From contig DATILI010000269.1 of NCBI GenBank assembly GCA_035476635.1, positions 1-9,235 of the forward strand: a stretch of 9,235 nt of DNA, given 5' to 3'. Source of the DNA: DATILI01 sp035476635 (GTDB lineage Bacteria > Pseudomonadota > Gammaproteobacteria > Burkholderiales > Burkholderiaceae_C). Shown piece after piece: positions 1 to 8,008 of this stretch; within the stretch, counting starts at the first letter, position 1, and every line of letters begins with the position of its first letter. The notes beneath the pieces are model-generated. The model was given only the letters and a program-made list of their open reading frames with translations, searched no databases and was not told where the DNA came from. Both the position numbers and the translations under genes were made by a program.

Positions 1-836
<836 letters not shown>

Positions 837-859
837 CTTCTTGTTCTCCTTTTGCAGTG

Positions 860-1978
860 TCAAAGCGCGGGCGCGCCGGATGCGATCCCCATGTCTTGCA
901 GGGCCAGGGCCACGGCGTGCACGGCCTGCTCCATTTCAGTCGGGCCGATCGCGCCTATGCAGCCGATGCGAAAGGTCTCGACCTGCGTGAGCTTGCCCGG
1001 GTACAGGATGAAGCCGCGTGCCCGCGCTGCCGCGTAGAAGGTCTTGAAGTCGTATTTCGGGTCGCCCGGCGCGTGGAAAGTCACGATGATGGGCGCCTGG
1101 ATCGCCGGCTCCAGGAAGGGCTTGAAGCCAAGCCGGGCCATGCCGTCGACCAGCGTGCGGTAGTTGCCGGTGTAGCGGGCCAGGCGCGCACTCTGGCCGC
1201 CTTCCTCTTCGAACTGCGCAATCGCCTCGGCCAGCGCCACCACCACATGCGTGGGCGGCGTGAAGCGCCACTGTGAAGTCTTCTCCATGTAGACGTACTG
1301 GTCGTGCAGGTCCATTGCCAGCGACTGGCTGCGGCCGGCGCAATCGTCCAGGATCGCCTTGCGCAGGAACACGAAGCCCATGCCGGGCACGCCCTCCAGG
1401 CACTTGCCGCTGGCCGCCACGAGCGCATCGAAATGCACCTTGCGCGCATCGATTTCGAGTGCGGCAAACGAGCTCATCGCGTCCACGATCAGGCCCTTGC
1501 CGTGCGCGGCGCAAACATCGGCCACCTGCTGCAGCGGGTTGTGCACACCGGCGCCGGTTTCGCAGTGGATCAGCACGACGTGGGTGATGCTCGGGTCGGT
1601 GCGCAGCTTCTCATGAACCGCGGCAGGCGCGACCTGGGCCGCTTCGTCGAACCCCAGCACCGTGCAGCGCCGCCCCATCAGCGAGGTGAGCCTGGCCGCG
1701 CGCTTGCAGTAGGCGCCGTTGTCCAGCACCAGCACATGGCCTTCGCGCGGTACCAGGGTCGCCACCGAGGCCTCGACGCTGAAGGTTCCGCTGCCCTGCA
1801 AGGGCACCACCACATGGCTGCCGTGCCCATGGATGATGTCCAGCAGGCTCTTGCGGATCGAAGCGGTGACGGCGTTGAAGTCGGCATCCCACGAGCCCCA
1901 GTCCTTGAGCATTGCGAGCTTGGTGCGCAGGGTGGTGGTCAGCGGGCCTGGTGTCAAAAGGATCTTGTCTCTGTCCAT
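860..1978 (-). CDS. phnW: 2-aminoethylphosphonate:pyruvate transaminase
   Basis: PLP-dependent class V aminotransferase, 372 residues, close to the usual 360-370 of PhnW. It transfers the amino group of AEP to pyruvate, giving phosphonoacetaldehyde and L-alanine in the cytoplasm, the first step of AEP breakdown. Visible landmarks are LLTPGPL (7-13), QGSGTFSVEA (61-70), DNGAY (86-90), HCET (138-141), the PLP-contacting aspartate D166 in VDAMSSF, the Schiff-base lysine K192 in ASGKCLEGVPG, and R337 in FRIGCIG, which likely binds the acceptor carboxylate. The loop after HCET reads GAG, where I expect TTG or STG in typical PhnW. The ATG at 1978 has a modest AGGGA ribosome site and lies 16 nt after the permease stop. 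PhnY and PhnA on the opposite arm take the product to acetate and phosphate, which supports AEP over other class V substrates such as alanine/glyoxylate. Confidence 0.93.
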   Translation of the reverse strand: MDRDKILLTPGPLTTTLRTKLAMLKDWGSWDADFNAVTASIRKSLLDIIHGHGSHVVVPLQGSGTFSVEASVATLVPREGHVLVLDNGAYCKRAARLTSLMGRRCTVLGFDEAAQVAPAAVHEKLRTDPSITHVVLIHCETGAGVHNPLQQVADVCAAHGKGLIVDAMSSFAALEIDARKVHFDALVAASGKCLEGVPGMGFVFLRKAILDDCAGRSQSLAMDLHDQYVYMEKTSQWRFTPPTHVVVALAEAIAQFEEEGGQSARLARYTGNYRTLVDGMARLGFKPFLEPAIQAPIIVTFHAPGDPKYDFKTFYAAARARGFILYPGKLTQVETFRIGCIGAIGPTEMEQAVHAVALALQDMGIASGAPAL

Positions 1979-1994
1979 GGGGGTTCCCTACTGG

Positions 1995-3728
1995 TTATCT
2001 TGCTGTTGACCGCCACGCCTGTGTACGCTTATTCACCCACCAGCCCAGCAGCATGAACAGCAAGGTAGCCACCGTGGAGACGATGCCGATCAGCACGGCC
2101 ATGGCGGCAGCCGCGCCGATTTCGCCGGCTTCGTCCAGGTTCAGGATGGCGATTGACGCGACCTTGGTCTCGGGCGAGTAAAGAAACACCACCGCCGAGA
2201 TCGTGGTCATCGCGTTGATGAAGAAATAGCGCGCAATGTCGATCAGCGCCGGCGTGCAGATCGGCAAGGTGACGCGCCAGAAGGTCTTGAAGAACGGCAC
2301 CTTGAGCGAGGCACTGACGGCCTCGAATTCGCTGTCCAGGCTTTTCAGCGCGGTCACCGCCGTGAGGTGGCCCGTGGTGTAGAAGTGCACGATGGTGCAC
2401 AGCGTCAGCAAGGCCACCGTGTGGTACAGGCCGTTGAGCGGGTTGGCGGGTTCGTTGAAGAAGAAGATGTAGCCCAGGCCCAGCACCAGCCCCGGCACGG
2501 CCATCGGCAGCATCGCCAACAGGCGCACCAGGCTGCGCAGACCATTCATGCCCTTGGTCTTCTCCAGCAGGTACGCGCCGCAGAACACCAGGGCGGTACC
2601 AAAGAAGGCCGTGCCCGCCGCCATCTTGAGGCTGTTGACGAAGCCAACGCCGACCTCGGCATCCACCAGGCCCATCACGTAGTGGCGCAGGCTGGGCTGA
2701 AGGTTATAGGGCCAGAAGCTGGCGAACGAGGCAAACACCGCCATGCCCAGCATGGCCAGCACGAGAAAGGCAATGAAGCAGCAGTAGGCCGTCATCACCA
2801 TGTCGTAGCCACGCACCGGCTTGGGCCGGTAGGGCACGGCACGCGCCGTCAGCATCGCGGTCTGCCGCTGGCTGACGTAGTGGTCCACCGCGAAGGTCAC
2901 GATCGCTGGCGCCAGCAGCAGGATGGCCACGACCGCGCCGCGCGAGAAGTCCTGCTGGCCGATCACCAGCTTGAAGATGTCGGTGGCCAGCACATTGAAG
3001 TTGCCGCCGATCACCTTGGGGATGCCGAAATCGGTGATCACCAGGGTGAAGGTGACCAGGGCGGCCGAGATCACGCCGTACTTGGCACCCGGCAGCGTGA
3101 TGGTGAAGAACTTGCGCGCCGCTGTCGTGCCCATGGCATCGGCGGCTTCGTACAGGCGCGCGTCGGACAGGCTCAATGCCGTCACCAGGATCATCAGCGC
3201 ATGCGGGAACACGGCAAAACACTCGGCCACCACGATGCCCGGGGCACCGTAGATCTGGTCGATGCCCAGCGACTGCATCCAGCCCTTGAGCACGCCCTGG
3301 TTGCCGAACCAGTAGATCAGCGAGATGGCCGCGAGCAGCGAGGGCGCGAGCAGCGGAATCAGCGTGATGCCGCGAAACAGCGCCTTGTACGGCATGCACG
3401 AGCGCGCCAATGCATAGGCAAAGCCAAAGGCCAGCGGCACCGTGACCAGCGTCACCGCGGCCGACACCCACAGGCTGTTCCACAGGCTCTCCAGCAGCGA
3501 TGGTGTCTTTGCGTAGGCGATGAAATTGTCCAGCCAGACCAGCTCGCCCGCTTTGCCCTGCAGCGCCTGCAACAGGATGGACAGCAGCGGCCCGGCCAGG
3601 AAGGCGATCAGCACGATCGCAATGAAGGCCAGCGCGGCGTGCGCCAGGTAGTCGATCCAGTGGGCCTTCTGCTTGACGGAGGCAGTGGCGGCCGGCGCTG
3701 CGGGAATTGCGGGAACGGCTACAGCCAT
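1995..3728 (-). CDS. phnU2: 2-aminoethylphosphonate ABC transporter, fused two-domain permease
   Basis: Inner-membrane permease of 577 residues containing two binding-protein-dependent transport domains in tandem, as in FbpB- or ThiP-type permeases. The first domain has hydrophobic segments at about 33-57, 84-108, 118-140, 163-187, 215-235 and 265-283. The second starts near 310-335 and continues to about 565. Each half has an EAA-type loop that docks on the ATPase: YEAADAMGTTAARKFFTITLP (193-213) and EFEAVSASLKVPFF followed by WRVTLP (about 467-489). The frame is open another 126 codons upstream, but that part overlaps the ATPase gene in another frame. I place the start at the ATG at 3728, which follows GGAGG with a six-base spacer and comes one base after the ATPase stop (TGATATG), an arrangement typical of translational coupling. 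Substrate is inferred from the phnW neighbour and from the family known as the putative AEP transporter permease; ferric-iron or thiamine permeases are the architectural relatives. Confidence 0.88.
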   Translation of the reverse strand: MAVAVPAIPAAPAATASVKQKAHWIDYLAHAALAFIAIVLIAFLAGPLLSILLQALQGKAGELVWLDNFIAYAKTPSLLESLWNSLWVSAAVTLVTVPLAFGFAYALARSCMPYKALFRGITLIPLLAPSLLAAISLIYWFGNQGVLKGWMQSLGIDQIYGAPGIVVAECFAVFPHALMILVTALSLSDARLYEAADAMGTTAARKFFTITLPGAKYGVISAALVTFTLVITDFGIPKVIGGNFNVLATDIFKLVIGQQDFSRGAVVAILLLAPAIVTFAVDHYVSQRQTAMLTARAVPYRPKPVRGYDMVMTAYCCFIAFLVLAMLGMAVFASFASFWPYNLQPSLRHYVMGLVDAEVGVGFVNSLKMAAGTAFFGTALVFCGAYLLEKTKGMNGLRSLVRLLAMLPMAVPGLVLGLGYIFFFNEPANPLNGLYHTVALLTLCTIVHFYTTGHLTAVTALKSLDSEFEAVSASLKVPFFKTFWRVTLPICTPALIDIARYFFINAMTTISAVVFLYSPETKVASIAILNLDEAGEIGAAAAMAVLIGIVSTVATLLFMLLGWWVNKRTQAWRSTAR

Positions 3729-3729
3729 A

Positions 3730-4800
3730 TCAAGCCTCCACGGGTTGCGCGAATACTTTGATGCGTTCGGGCAGCAGCTTGAGCTTGAGCGTGGAGCCGA
3801 TCTGCAGCGATTGCTCGGCCAGGAAATTGAGCGAGAGATAGACCGTGAGCTTGTGCGATGCGAATGCCGGCGAAGCCACACGCACATGGCAGTAGGAGCC
3901 GAGAAACTCGATCTTCTCGATGCTGGCATCGAACACATGCGCATCGCCCGGTGCAATCGGCCGCGCCAACACATCCTCCGGTCGCAGATAGACCTTGACG
4001 TCGCCGTCCACGCCGTTGTGCGCAAGGCGCAGGCTGCCCACCTGCAACTCGCCGGCCTTGATGCAGGCCGGCAGCACATTGACCTTGCCGACAAAATCGG
4101 CAACAAAGGGCGAGGCCGGTTCGCGGTAAATTTCCAGCGGCGTGCCGACCTGCTCGATCGCGCCCTGGTTCATCACCACGATACGATCGGCCACGCTGAG
4201 CGCCTCTTCCTGGTCGTGCGTGACCATGATGGTGGTCACGCCCAGCTTCTGCTGCAGGGCGCGGATTTCCTGGCGCAGCCGCACGCGCTCCAGCGCGTCG
4301 AGCGCGGACAGCGGCTCGTCCAGCAGCAGCAGGCTGGGCGCGGTGGCCAGGGCCCGCGCCAGGGCGATGCGCTGCTGCTGGCCACCCGAAAGCTGTGCCG
4401 GGTACTTGGCCTCGCTGCCGGGCAAGCCGACCAGCTTGACCAATTCCTTCACGCGGCGTGCGATCTCGGCTTTCGGCGTCTTGCGATTGACCAGGCCATA
4501 GGCCACGTTGTCGGCCACGCTGAGATTCGGAAACAGCGCATAGCTCTGGAACACGATGCCGTAGTCGCGCTGCGCCGGCGGCAGGCGCGAAATATCGCGG
4601 CCGGCCTGGAACATCTCGCCGCGCGTCTGCACTTCCAGCCCCGCGATGATGCGCAAGAGCGTGGTCTTGCCGCATCCCGAGGGTCCGAGAAAGCAGACGA
4701 ACTCGCCCTTGCGGATGCCCAGGTTGATATCGTGCAGCGCTACGAAGCCACCGAACTCCTTGCGGACGCGGCGCAGGTCAAGGAATTGGTCTTGGCTCAT
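3730..4800 (-). CDS. phnT2: 2-aminoethylphosphonate ABC transporter, ATP-binding protein
   Basis: Cytoplasmic ATPase of 356 residues that powers the importer. All nucleotide-binding motifs are intact: Walker A GPSGCGKT (39-46), Q-loop Q85, signature LSGGQQQR (137-144), Walker B LLLLDEP (157-163), D-loop SALDA (165-169) and switch histidine H195. A C-terminal TOBE-type regulatory region covers about 240-350, as in the PotA/FbpC/MalK-like subfamily; YLRPEDV (271-277) is its usual entry motif. The ATG at 4800 is 15 nt after the binding-protein stop; the best ribosome site is a GAGG about 12 bases upstream, somewhat far. Together with the adjacent binding protein and permease it forms a complete three-protein importer. 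The sequence alone would also fit iron or polyamine ATPases; the AEP assignment rests on operon context with phnW. Confidence 0.9.
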   Translation of the reverse strand: MSQDQFLDLRRVRKEFGGFVALHDINLGIRKGEFVCFLGPSGCGKTTLLRIIAGLEVQTRGEMFQAGRDISRLPPAQRDYGIVFQSYALFPNLSVADNVAYGLVNRKTPKAEIARRVKELVKLVGLPGSEAKYPAQLSGGQQQRIALARALATAPSLLLLDEPLSALDALERVRLRQEIRALQQKLGVTTIMVTHDQEEALSVADRIVVMNQGAIEQVGTPLEIYREPASPFVADFVGKVNVLPACIKAGELQVGSLRLAHNGVDGDVKVYLRPEDVLARPIAPGDAHVFDASIEKIEFLGSYCHVRVASPAFASHKLTVYLSLNFLAEQSLQIGSTLKLKLLPERIKVFAQPVEA

Positions 4801-4815
4801 TCAACAACGACCGCC

Positions 4816-5853
4816 TCAGCGTTTTTCGGTCTTGCTGTTGTAGCGCTTGGTCCACTCGGCCAGGATGCGCTCGCGGTTGTCGGCGGCCCAGTTGAAGTCG
4901 AGCTTCACCAGGCGCGATTCATAGTCCTTGGGCACGTTGGCCAGCGGTGCGGCGACGCCGGGCTGCGCCGTGATCGCGAAGTTCTTGCCGTACAGCAGCA
5001 TCGCGTCCTTGCTCGAAGCCCAATCGGCCAGCTTCTTCACCGCGTCGATCTTCTTGGTGCCTTTGTGGATCGCGAAGGCTTCCAGGTCCCAGCCCAGTCC
5101 TTCCTTCGGGAACACCAGGTCGATCGGCGCGCCCTTGGCCTTGTTGGCATTGCCGCGGTATTCAAAGGAGATGCCCATGATGAACTCGCCGGCCGCCGCC
5201 ATATTGCAAGGCTTGGAACCCGAGTGCGTGTATTGCGCGATGTTCTCGTGCAGGCCGTCCATGTATTTCCAGCCGCCGCCCTTGCCGCTGTCGTCGCCAA
5301 ACAGCGTGAGCCAGGCGGTCACATCGAAGTAGCCAGTACCGCTGGAGGCCGGGTTGGGCATCACGATCTGGCCCTTGTAGATCGGCTTGGTCAGGTCTTG
5401 CCAGCTCTCGGGCTTGGGAATGTTCTTCTTCTGCGCTTCCACCGTGTTGAAGCAGATCGTGGCGCCCCAGACGTCCATGCCGAACCATGCCGGCACCTTT
5501 TTCTTGTCGCGGTACTGACTCATGATGGCGTCAAGATTCAAGGGCGCGTAGGGCTCGAGCATGCCCTGCTTGTCGAGAAGCGCGAGGCTGGAGGCGGCAA
5601 CGCCCATCACGGCGTCGGCCTGCGGGTTGCCTTTTTCGGCCAGCAGCTTGGCGGTGATCACGCCGGTGGAGTCGCGCACCCACTTGATCTCGATGTCGGG
5701 ATTGGAGCGGTTGAAGCCTTCCTGGTAGGCCTTGAGCTGATCGGTTTCCAGTGCGGTGTAAACCAGCAATTGCGTCTTCTGCGCCGAGGCCGCCGCCGCG
5801 ATGGCGAGCAGGCTCGAGAAGACAAGGGATTTGGCAAGAAAGGACAAACGCAT
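4816..5853 (-). CDS. phnS2: Periplasmic 2-aminoethylphosphonate-binding protein of the ABC transporter
   Basis: Extracellular solute-binding protein of 345 residues, the first gene of the leftward operon. The N terminus is a Sec signal peptide: a basic start (MRLSFLAK), a hydrophobic core of about 14 residues, and a likely cleavage after ASA at 22-24. The mature protein begins QKTQLLVYTALETDQ, the usual first strand of the family 1/6 (iron- or AEP-type) binding-protein fold. It continues with VRDSTGVITAKLLAEK (59-74) and an ADAVMG strand (79-84). A good GAGGAG ribosome site lies five bases before the ATG at 5853. It would capture AEP in the periplasm and hand it to the fused permease. The neighbouring AEP pathway genes favour AEP over ferric iron, the main alternative in this fold. 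No lipobox is seen, so the protein should be soluble. Confidence 0.88.
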   Translation of the reverse strand: MRLSFLAKSLVFSSLLAIAAAASAQKTQLLVYTALETDQLKAYQEGFNRSNPDIEIKWVRDSTGVITAKLLAEKGNPQADAVMGVAASSLALLDKQGMLEPYAPLNLDAIMSQYRDKKKVPAWFGMDVWGATICFNTVEAQKKNIPKPESWQDLTKPIYKGQIVMPNPASSGTGYFDVTAWLTLFGDDSGKGGGWKYMDGLHENIAQYTHSGSKPCNMAAAGEFIMGISFEYRGNANKAKGAPIDLVFPKEGLGWDLEAFAIHKGTKKIDAVKKLADWASSKDAMLLYGKNFAITAQPGVAAPLANVPKDYESRLVKLDFNWAADNRERILAEWTKRYNSKTEKR

Positions 5854-5954
5854 GGGAACTCCTCAAAGGCAAAAAAGGTTGCAATGGTGTGGCCCAACGG
5901 TGACGGTGTGATGACGCTCGTGTCTGCATCCCTCAGCCCACGTCCCTGGAATCG

Positions 5955-5984
5955 ATTTAACGACTGGCCTTCCCACTTTGTCAA
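5955..5984 (-). promoter_or_regulatory. Sigma-70-type promoter for the leftward transport/phnW operon
   Basis: On the minus strand, a perfect -35 TTGACA (5984-5979) is followed after 18 bp by TTAAAT (5960-5955, four of six matches to TATAAT). Transcription would start near 5948, leaving about 95 nt before the binding-protein ATG. The -35 lies 13 bp from the edge of the ATTGTTGACAAT palindrome, so a bound regulator could affect this promoter. Predicted by eye; the spacer is one base over the optimum. Confidence 0.55.
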
Positions 5985-5997
5985 TTGTTTTTTGCAA

Positions 5998-6009
5998 ATT
6001 GTTGACAAT
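5998..6009. promoter_or_regulatory. Candidate GntR/FCD operator palindrome ATTGTTGACAAT
   Basis: A perfect 5-2-5 inverted repeat, ATTGT-TG-ACAAT. This matches the general TTGT-NN-ACAA style of sites recognised by FadR/FCD-type GntR regulators, and such a regulator is encoded right beside it. It overlaps the plus-strand -35 (6002-6007), so binding should repress the regulator's own operon. A related arm TTGTCAA at 5978-5984 mirrors TTGACAA at 6002-6008 and may serve as a second, weaker contact. The role is inferred from position and symmetry. Confidence 0.55.
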
Positions 6010-6029
6010 CGGTAGATTTGTGATTCAAT
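6002..6029 (+). promoter_or_regulatory. Sigma-70-type extended -10 promoter for the regulator-phnA-phnY operon
   Basis: Consensus -35 TTGACA (6002-6007), 16-bp spacer, then TGA-TTCAAT (6021-6029), an extended -10 with the TGn element and four of six matches to TATAAT. The -10 overlaps the ATG at 6028. The expected transcription start, about seven bases beyond the -10, falls at 6036-6037, on the next in-frame ATG. If correct, the mRNA is leaderless. Confidence 0.5.
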
Positions 6030-6774
6030 GCCCGATATGAATGCAGTGTTCCATCCCACCATTGCACTGCTGCAGAGCAGCTCCCTCACCACCGTGGTGC
6101 AGCAGGAAATCGAGCGGGCCATCCTGGTGGGCGAGTACCCGCCCGGCAGCAAGCTGATCGAGGCTGCGCTGGCCGACAAGATGGGCGTCTCGCGCGGCCC
6201 GGTGCGCGAAGCCTTTCGCATGCTCGAGGAAGCGGGGCTGGTGCGCACCGAGAAGAATCGCGGCGTCTTCGTGCGCGACATCCCGATCGACGAGGCCGTG
6301 GAAATCTTCGACCTGCGCGCGGCCATGGACGAGCTGGTCGGCCGCCAGCTCGCGAAGAACATCACACCCGCGCAGCTCAAGGAGATCAAGGGCCTGGTCG
6401 ACGCTATGGAAAAAGCCGTGAAGGCCGAGGACACGCGCCAGTACCACCTGCTGAACCTGCGCTTTCACGACCGCCTCGTGGAAATGGCGGGCAACCGCAA
6501 GCTCACCGCGATCTACCGCAAGCTGATCAAGGAGCTCTCGCTGTTTCGCCGGCTGAACCTGGCCGACGGCTGGCTGCTGCCGATCTCCGCGGGCGAGCAC
6601 CGCCAGATCGTCAAGGCGATTGCATCGGGCGATGTCGACGCAGCCGGCCGCGCCATGTTCGACCACGTGATGGAGAGCAAGGAGCGCACGATCGACAACG
6701 ACCTGCGCCGGCAAACACGGGCGCAAAGCCAGCCTCAGGGCAAAACAGGAAAGGCCAACCGTGCTGAACGTTAA
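6028..6774 (+). CDS. GntR-family (FadR subfamily, FCD domain) transcriptional regulator
   Basis: DNA-binding regulator of up to 248 residues. Numbered from the ATG at 6028, the winged helix-turn-helix spans about 20-85, with the GntR hallmarks PPGSKLIEAALADKMGVSRG (38-57), PVREAFRMLEEAGLV (58-72) and the wing RTEKNRGVFV (73-82). The FCD ligand-binding domain covers about 92-222. It keeps the usual metal-site pattern N143, H147 (NLRFH), H191 (EHRQIV) and H213 (FDHV), with Asn in the place often held by Asp. FCD domains bind small carboxylates or related acids, often through a metal, so phosphonoacetate, phosphonoacetaldehyde or AEP is a plausible effector (inference). Two starts are possible, 6028 and 6037. 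Neither has a Shine-Dalgarno sequence, and the first sits inside the predicted -10, so 6037 is preferred. The 3' end overlaps phnA by 14 nt. It differs from the UTRA-type PhnR regulators, so I give no symbol. Confidence 0.9.
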   Translation: MPDMNAVFHPTIALLQSSSLTTVVQQEIERAILVGEYPPGSKLIEAALADKMGVSRGPVREAFRMLEEAGLVRTEKNRGVFVRDIPIDEAVEIFDLRAAMDELVGRQLAKNITPAQLKEIKGLVDAMEKAVKAEDTRQYHLLNLRFHDRLVEMAGNRKLTAIYRKLIKELSLFRRLNLADGWLLPISAGEHRQIVKAIASGDVDAAGRAMFDHVMESKERTIDNDLRRQTRAQSQPQGKTGKANRAER

Positions 6775-7975
6775 CCAGAGAAGCTACAAACTCCCGACGC
6801 AGGCCACGGTGGTGGTGTGTGTCGATGGCTGCGAACCCGACTACCTGGCGCAGGCCGTGGCCGCCGGGCAGATGCCCTGGCTCAAGCGCACGCTGGCCGA
6901 GGGCACGGGCCTGATCGCGGACTGCGTGGTGCCCAGTTTCACCAACCCGAACAACCTGTCCATCGTGACCGGCGTGCCGCCCAGCGTGCACGGCATCTGC
7001 GGCAACTATCTGTACGACATGGCCAGCAACACCGAGGTCATGATGAACGACCCCAAGTGGCTGCGCGCGCCCACCCTGCTGGCGGCGTTGGCCAACGCCG
7101 GCAAATCGGTCGCCGTGGTCACGGCCAAGGACAAGCTGCGCACACTGCTGGGCCACCAGATGAAGGGCATCTGCTTCTCGTCGGAAAAATCGGACCAGGT
7201 CTCGCTGGAACAAAACGGCATCGCCGATGTGCTCGGCCTGGTGGGCAAGCCGGTGCCCAGCGTCTACAGCGCCGATCTCTCGGAGTTTGTGTTCGCCGCC
7301 GGCGTGAAGCTCATGGAGAAGGTCCGCCCGGATGTGATGTACCTGTCCACCACCGACTACATCCAGCACAAGCATGCGCCGGGCACTGCCGGGGCGAATG
7401 CGTTCTACACGATGATGGACGGCTACCTCGCCGAGCTGGAGGCCAAGGGTTGCGTCATCGCCCTCACGGCGGACCACGGCATGAATGCCAAGGTGGCAAT
7501 GGACGGCAAGCCCGATGTGATCTACCTGCAGGACTGGTTTGACGCACGCCTGGGCGCCGGCCGCGCACGCGTGATCCTGCCCATCACCGACCCTTATGTG
7601 GTGCACCACGGTGCGCTCGGCTCGTTTGCCACGGTCTACCTGCCCGCCGACATTGATGCGCGCGACATGTGCGCGCAACTGCGCCAGCGCAAAGGCATGG
7701 AACTTGTGCTGACGCGCGAGGAAGCGGCCGCTCGATTCGAACTCCCGCCAGACCGCATCGGCGACATCGTGTGCGTGTCCGAGCGCTTCACCGTGATCGG
7801 CACCTGCGTGTCCAGGCACGACCTCTCCGGCCTGGATGTGCCGCTGCGCTCGCACGGCGGCATCAGCGAGCAGCGCGTGCCGCTGATCCTGAACCGCAAG
7901 CTGCCGGGCCTGGACATTCAAAGGCGTTTTCGCAACTTCGATGCCTTTGATCTGGCACTGAACTACGCGCAATAA
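6761..7975 (+). CDS. phnA: Phosphonoacetate hydrolase
   Basis: Alkaline-phosphatase-superfamily zinc hydrolase of 404 residues that cleaves the C-P bond of phosphonoacetate to acetate and phosphate. The full set of expected ligands is visible: D22 in VCVDGCEPDY, the nucleophile T61 in PSFTNPNN, D199 and H203 in TTDYIQHKH, D238 and H239 in TADHGMN, and H365 in RSHGGISEQ. The TAKDKLR stretch (121-127) supplies lysines of the kind that bind the substrate in characterised PhnA. The start is a GTG at 6761, preceded by AGGAAAGG with a six-base spacer. It lies inside the last codons of the regulator gene in another frame, so translation is probably coupled. This is not the unrelated E. coli zinc-ribbon protein also called PhnA. 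phnY follows after 33 nt, and the two enzymes act in consecutive steps. Confidence 0.94.
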   Translation: MLNVNQRSYKLPTQATVVVCVDGCEPDYLAQAVAAGQMPWLKRTLAEGTGLIADCVVPSFTNPNNLSIVTGVPPSVHGICGNYLYDMASNTEVMMNDPKWLRAPTLLAALANAGKSVAVVTAKDKLRTLLGHQMKGICFSSEKSDQVSLEQNGIADVLGLVGKPVPSVYSADLSEFVFAAGVKLMEKVRPDVMYLSTTDYIQHKHAPGTAGANAFYTMMDGYLAELEAKGCVIALTADHGMNAKVAMDGKPDVIYLQDWFDARLGAGRARVILPITDPYVVHHGALGSFATVYLPADIDARDMCAQLRQRKGMELVLTREEAAARFELPPDRIGDIVCVSERFTVIGTCVSRHDLSGLDVPLRSHGGISEQRVPLILNRKLPGLDIQRRFRNFDAFDLALNYAQ

Positions 7976-8008
7976 GGCGAACAACGCCCATGCAGTGAGG
8001 CAAGTGCA

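Larger units (their letters stand above)
5854..6027. other. Divergent intergenic control region (174 bp)
   Basis: This AT-rich stretch separates the two diverging operons and holds the promoters and operator listed separately, all between 5955 and 6029. The part from 5854 to about 5948 would be the roughly 95-nt 5' leader of the binding-protein mRNA. I see no convincing stem-loop, terminator or riboswitch-like conserved structure in it. No PhoB box (paired CTGTCAT-type direct repeats) is visible. Confidence 0.7.

Noticed and set aside
3729..4106. 126-codon N-terminal extension of the permease frame
   Set aside because: It lies inside the ATPase gene, is Ser/Arg/Cys-rich with no transmembrane character, and the ATG at 3728 has an ideal GGAGG ribosome site.
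5531..5929. Possible leader ORF starting in the 5' leader of the binding-protein mRNA (ATG at 5929)
   Set aside because: It runs far into the binding-protein gene in another frame and has no family features; the GAGGG before it is too close to the ATG to be a good ribosome site.
5854..5948. Leader of the leftward operon as a riboswitch or attenuator
   Set aside because: No stable complementary stems or run of U after a hairpin could be found by eye; only short repeats such as GGTGTG are present.
5991..5998. TTTGCAAA palindrome in the intergenic region
   Set aside because: It is an eight-base symmetric AT-rich word between the two -35 elements; short enough to be chance, and not matched by a second copy.
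3673..6015. Very long open frame on the plus strand (about 780 codons) opposite the transporter genes
   Set aside because: It is a high-GC antisense shadow: low-complexity His/Arg/Gln/Ala-rich translation, no recognisable domain, and full overlap with the well-supported ATPase and binding-protein genes.
7990..7998. Three-codon ATG-CAG-TGA minigene between phnA and phnY
   Set aside because: Such short frames occur by chance, and there is no distinct ribosome site or structure to suggest regulation.
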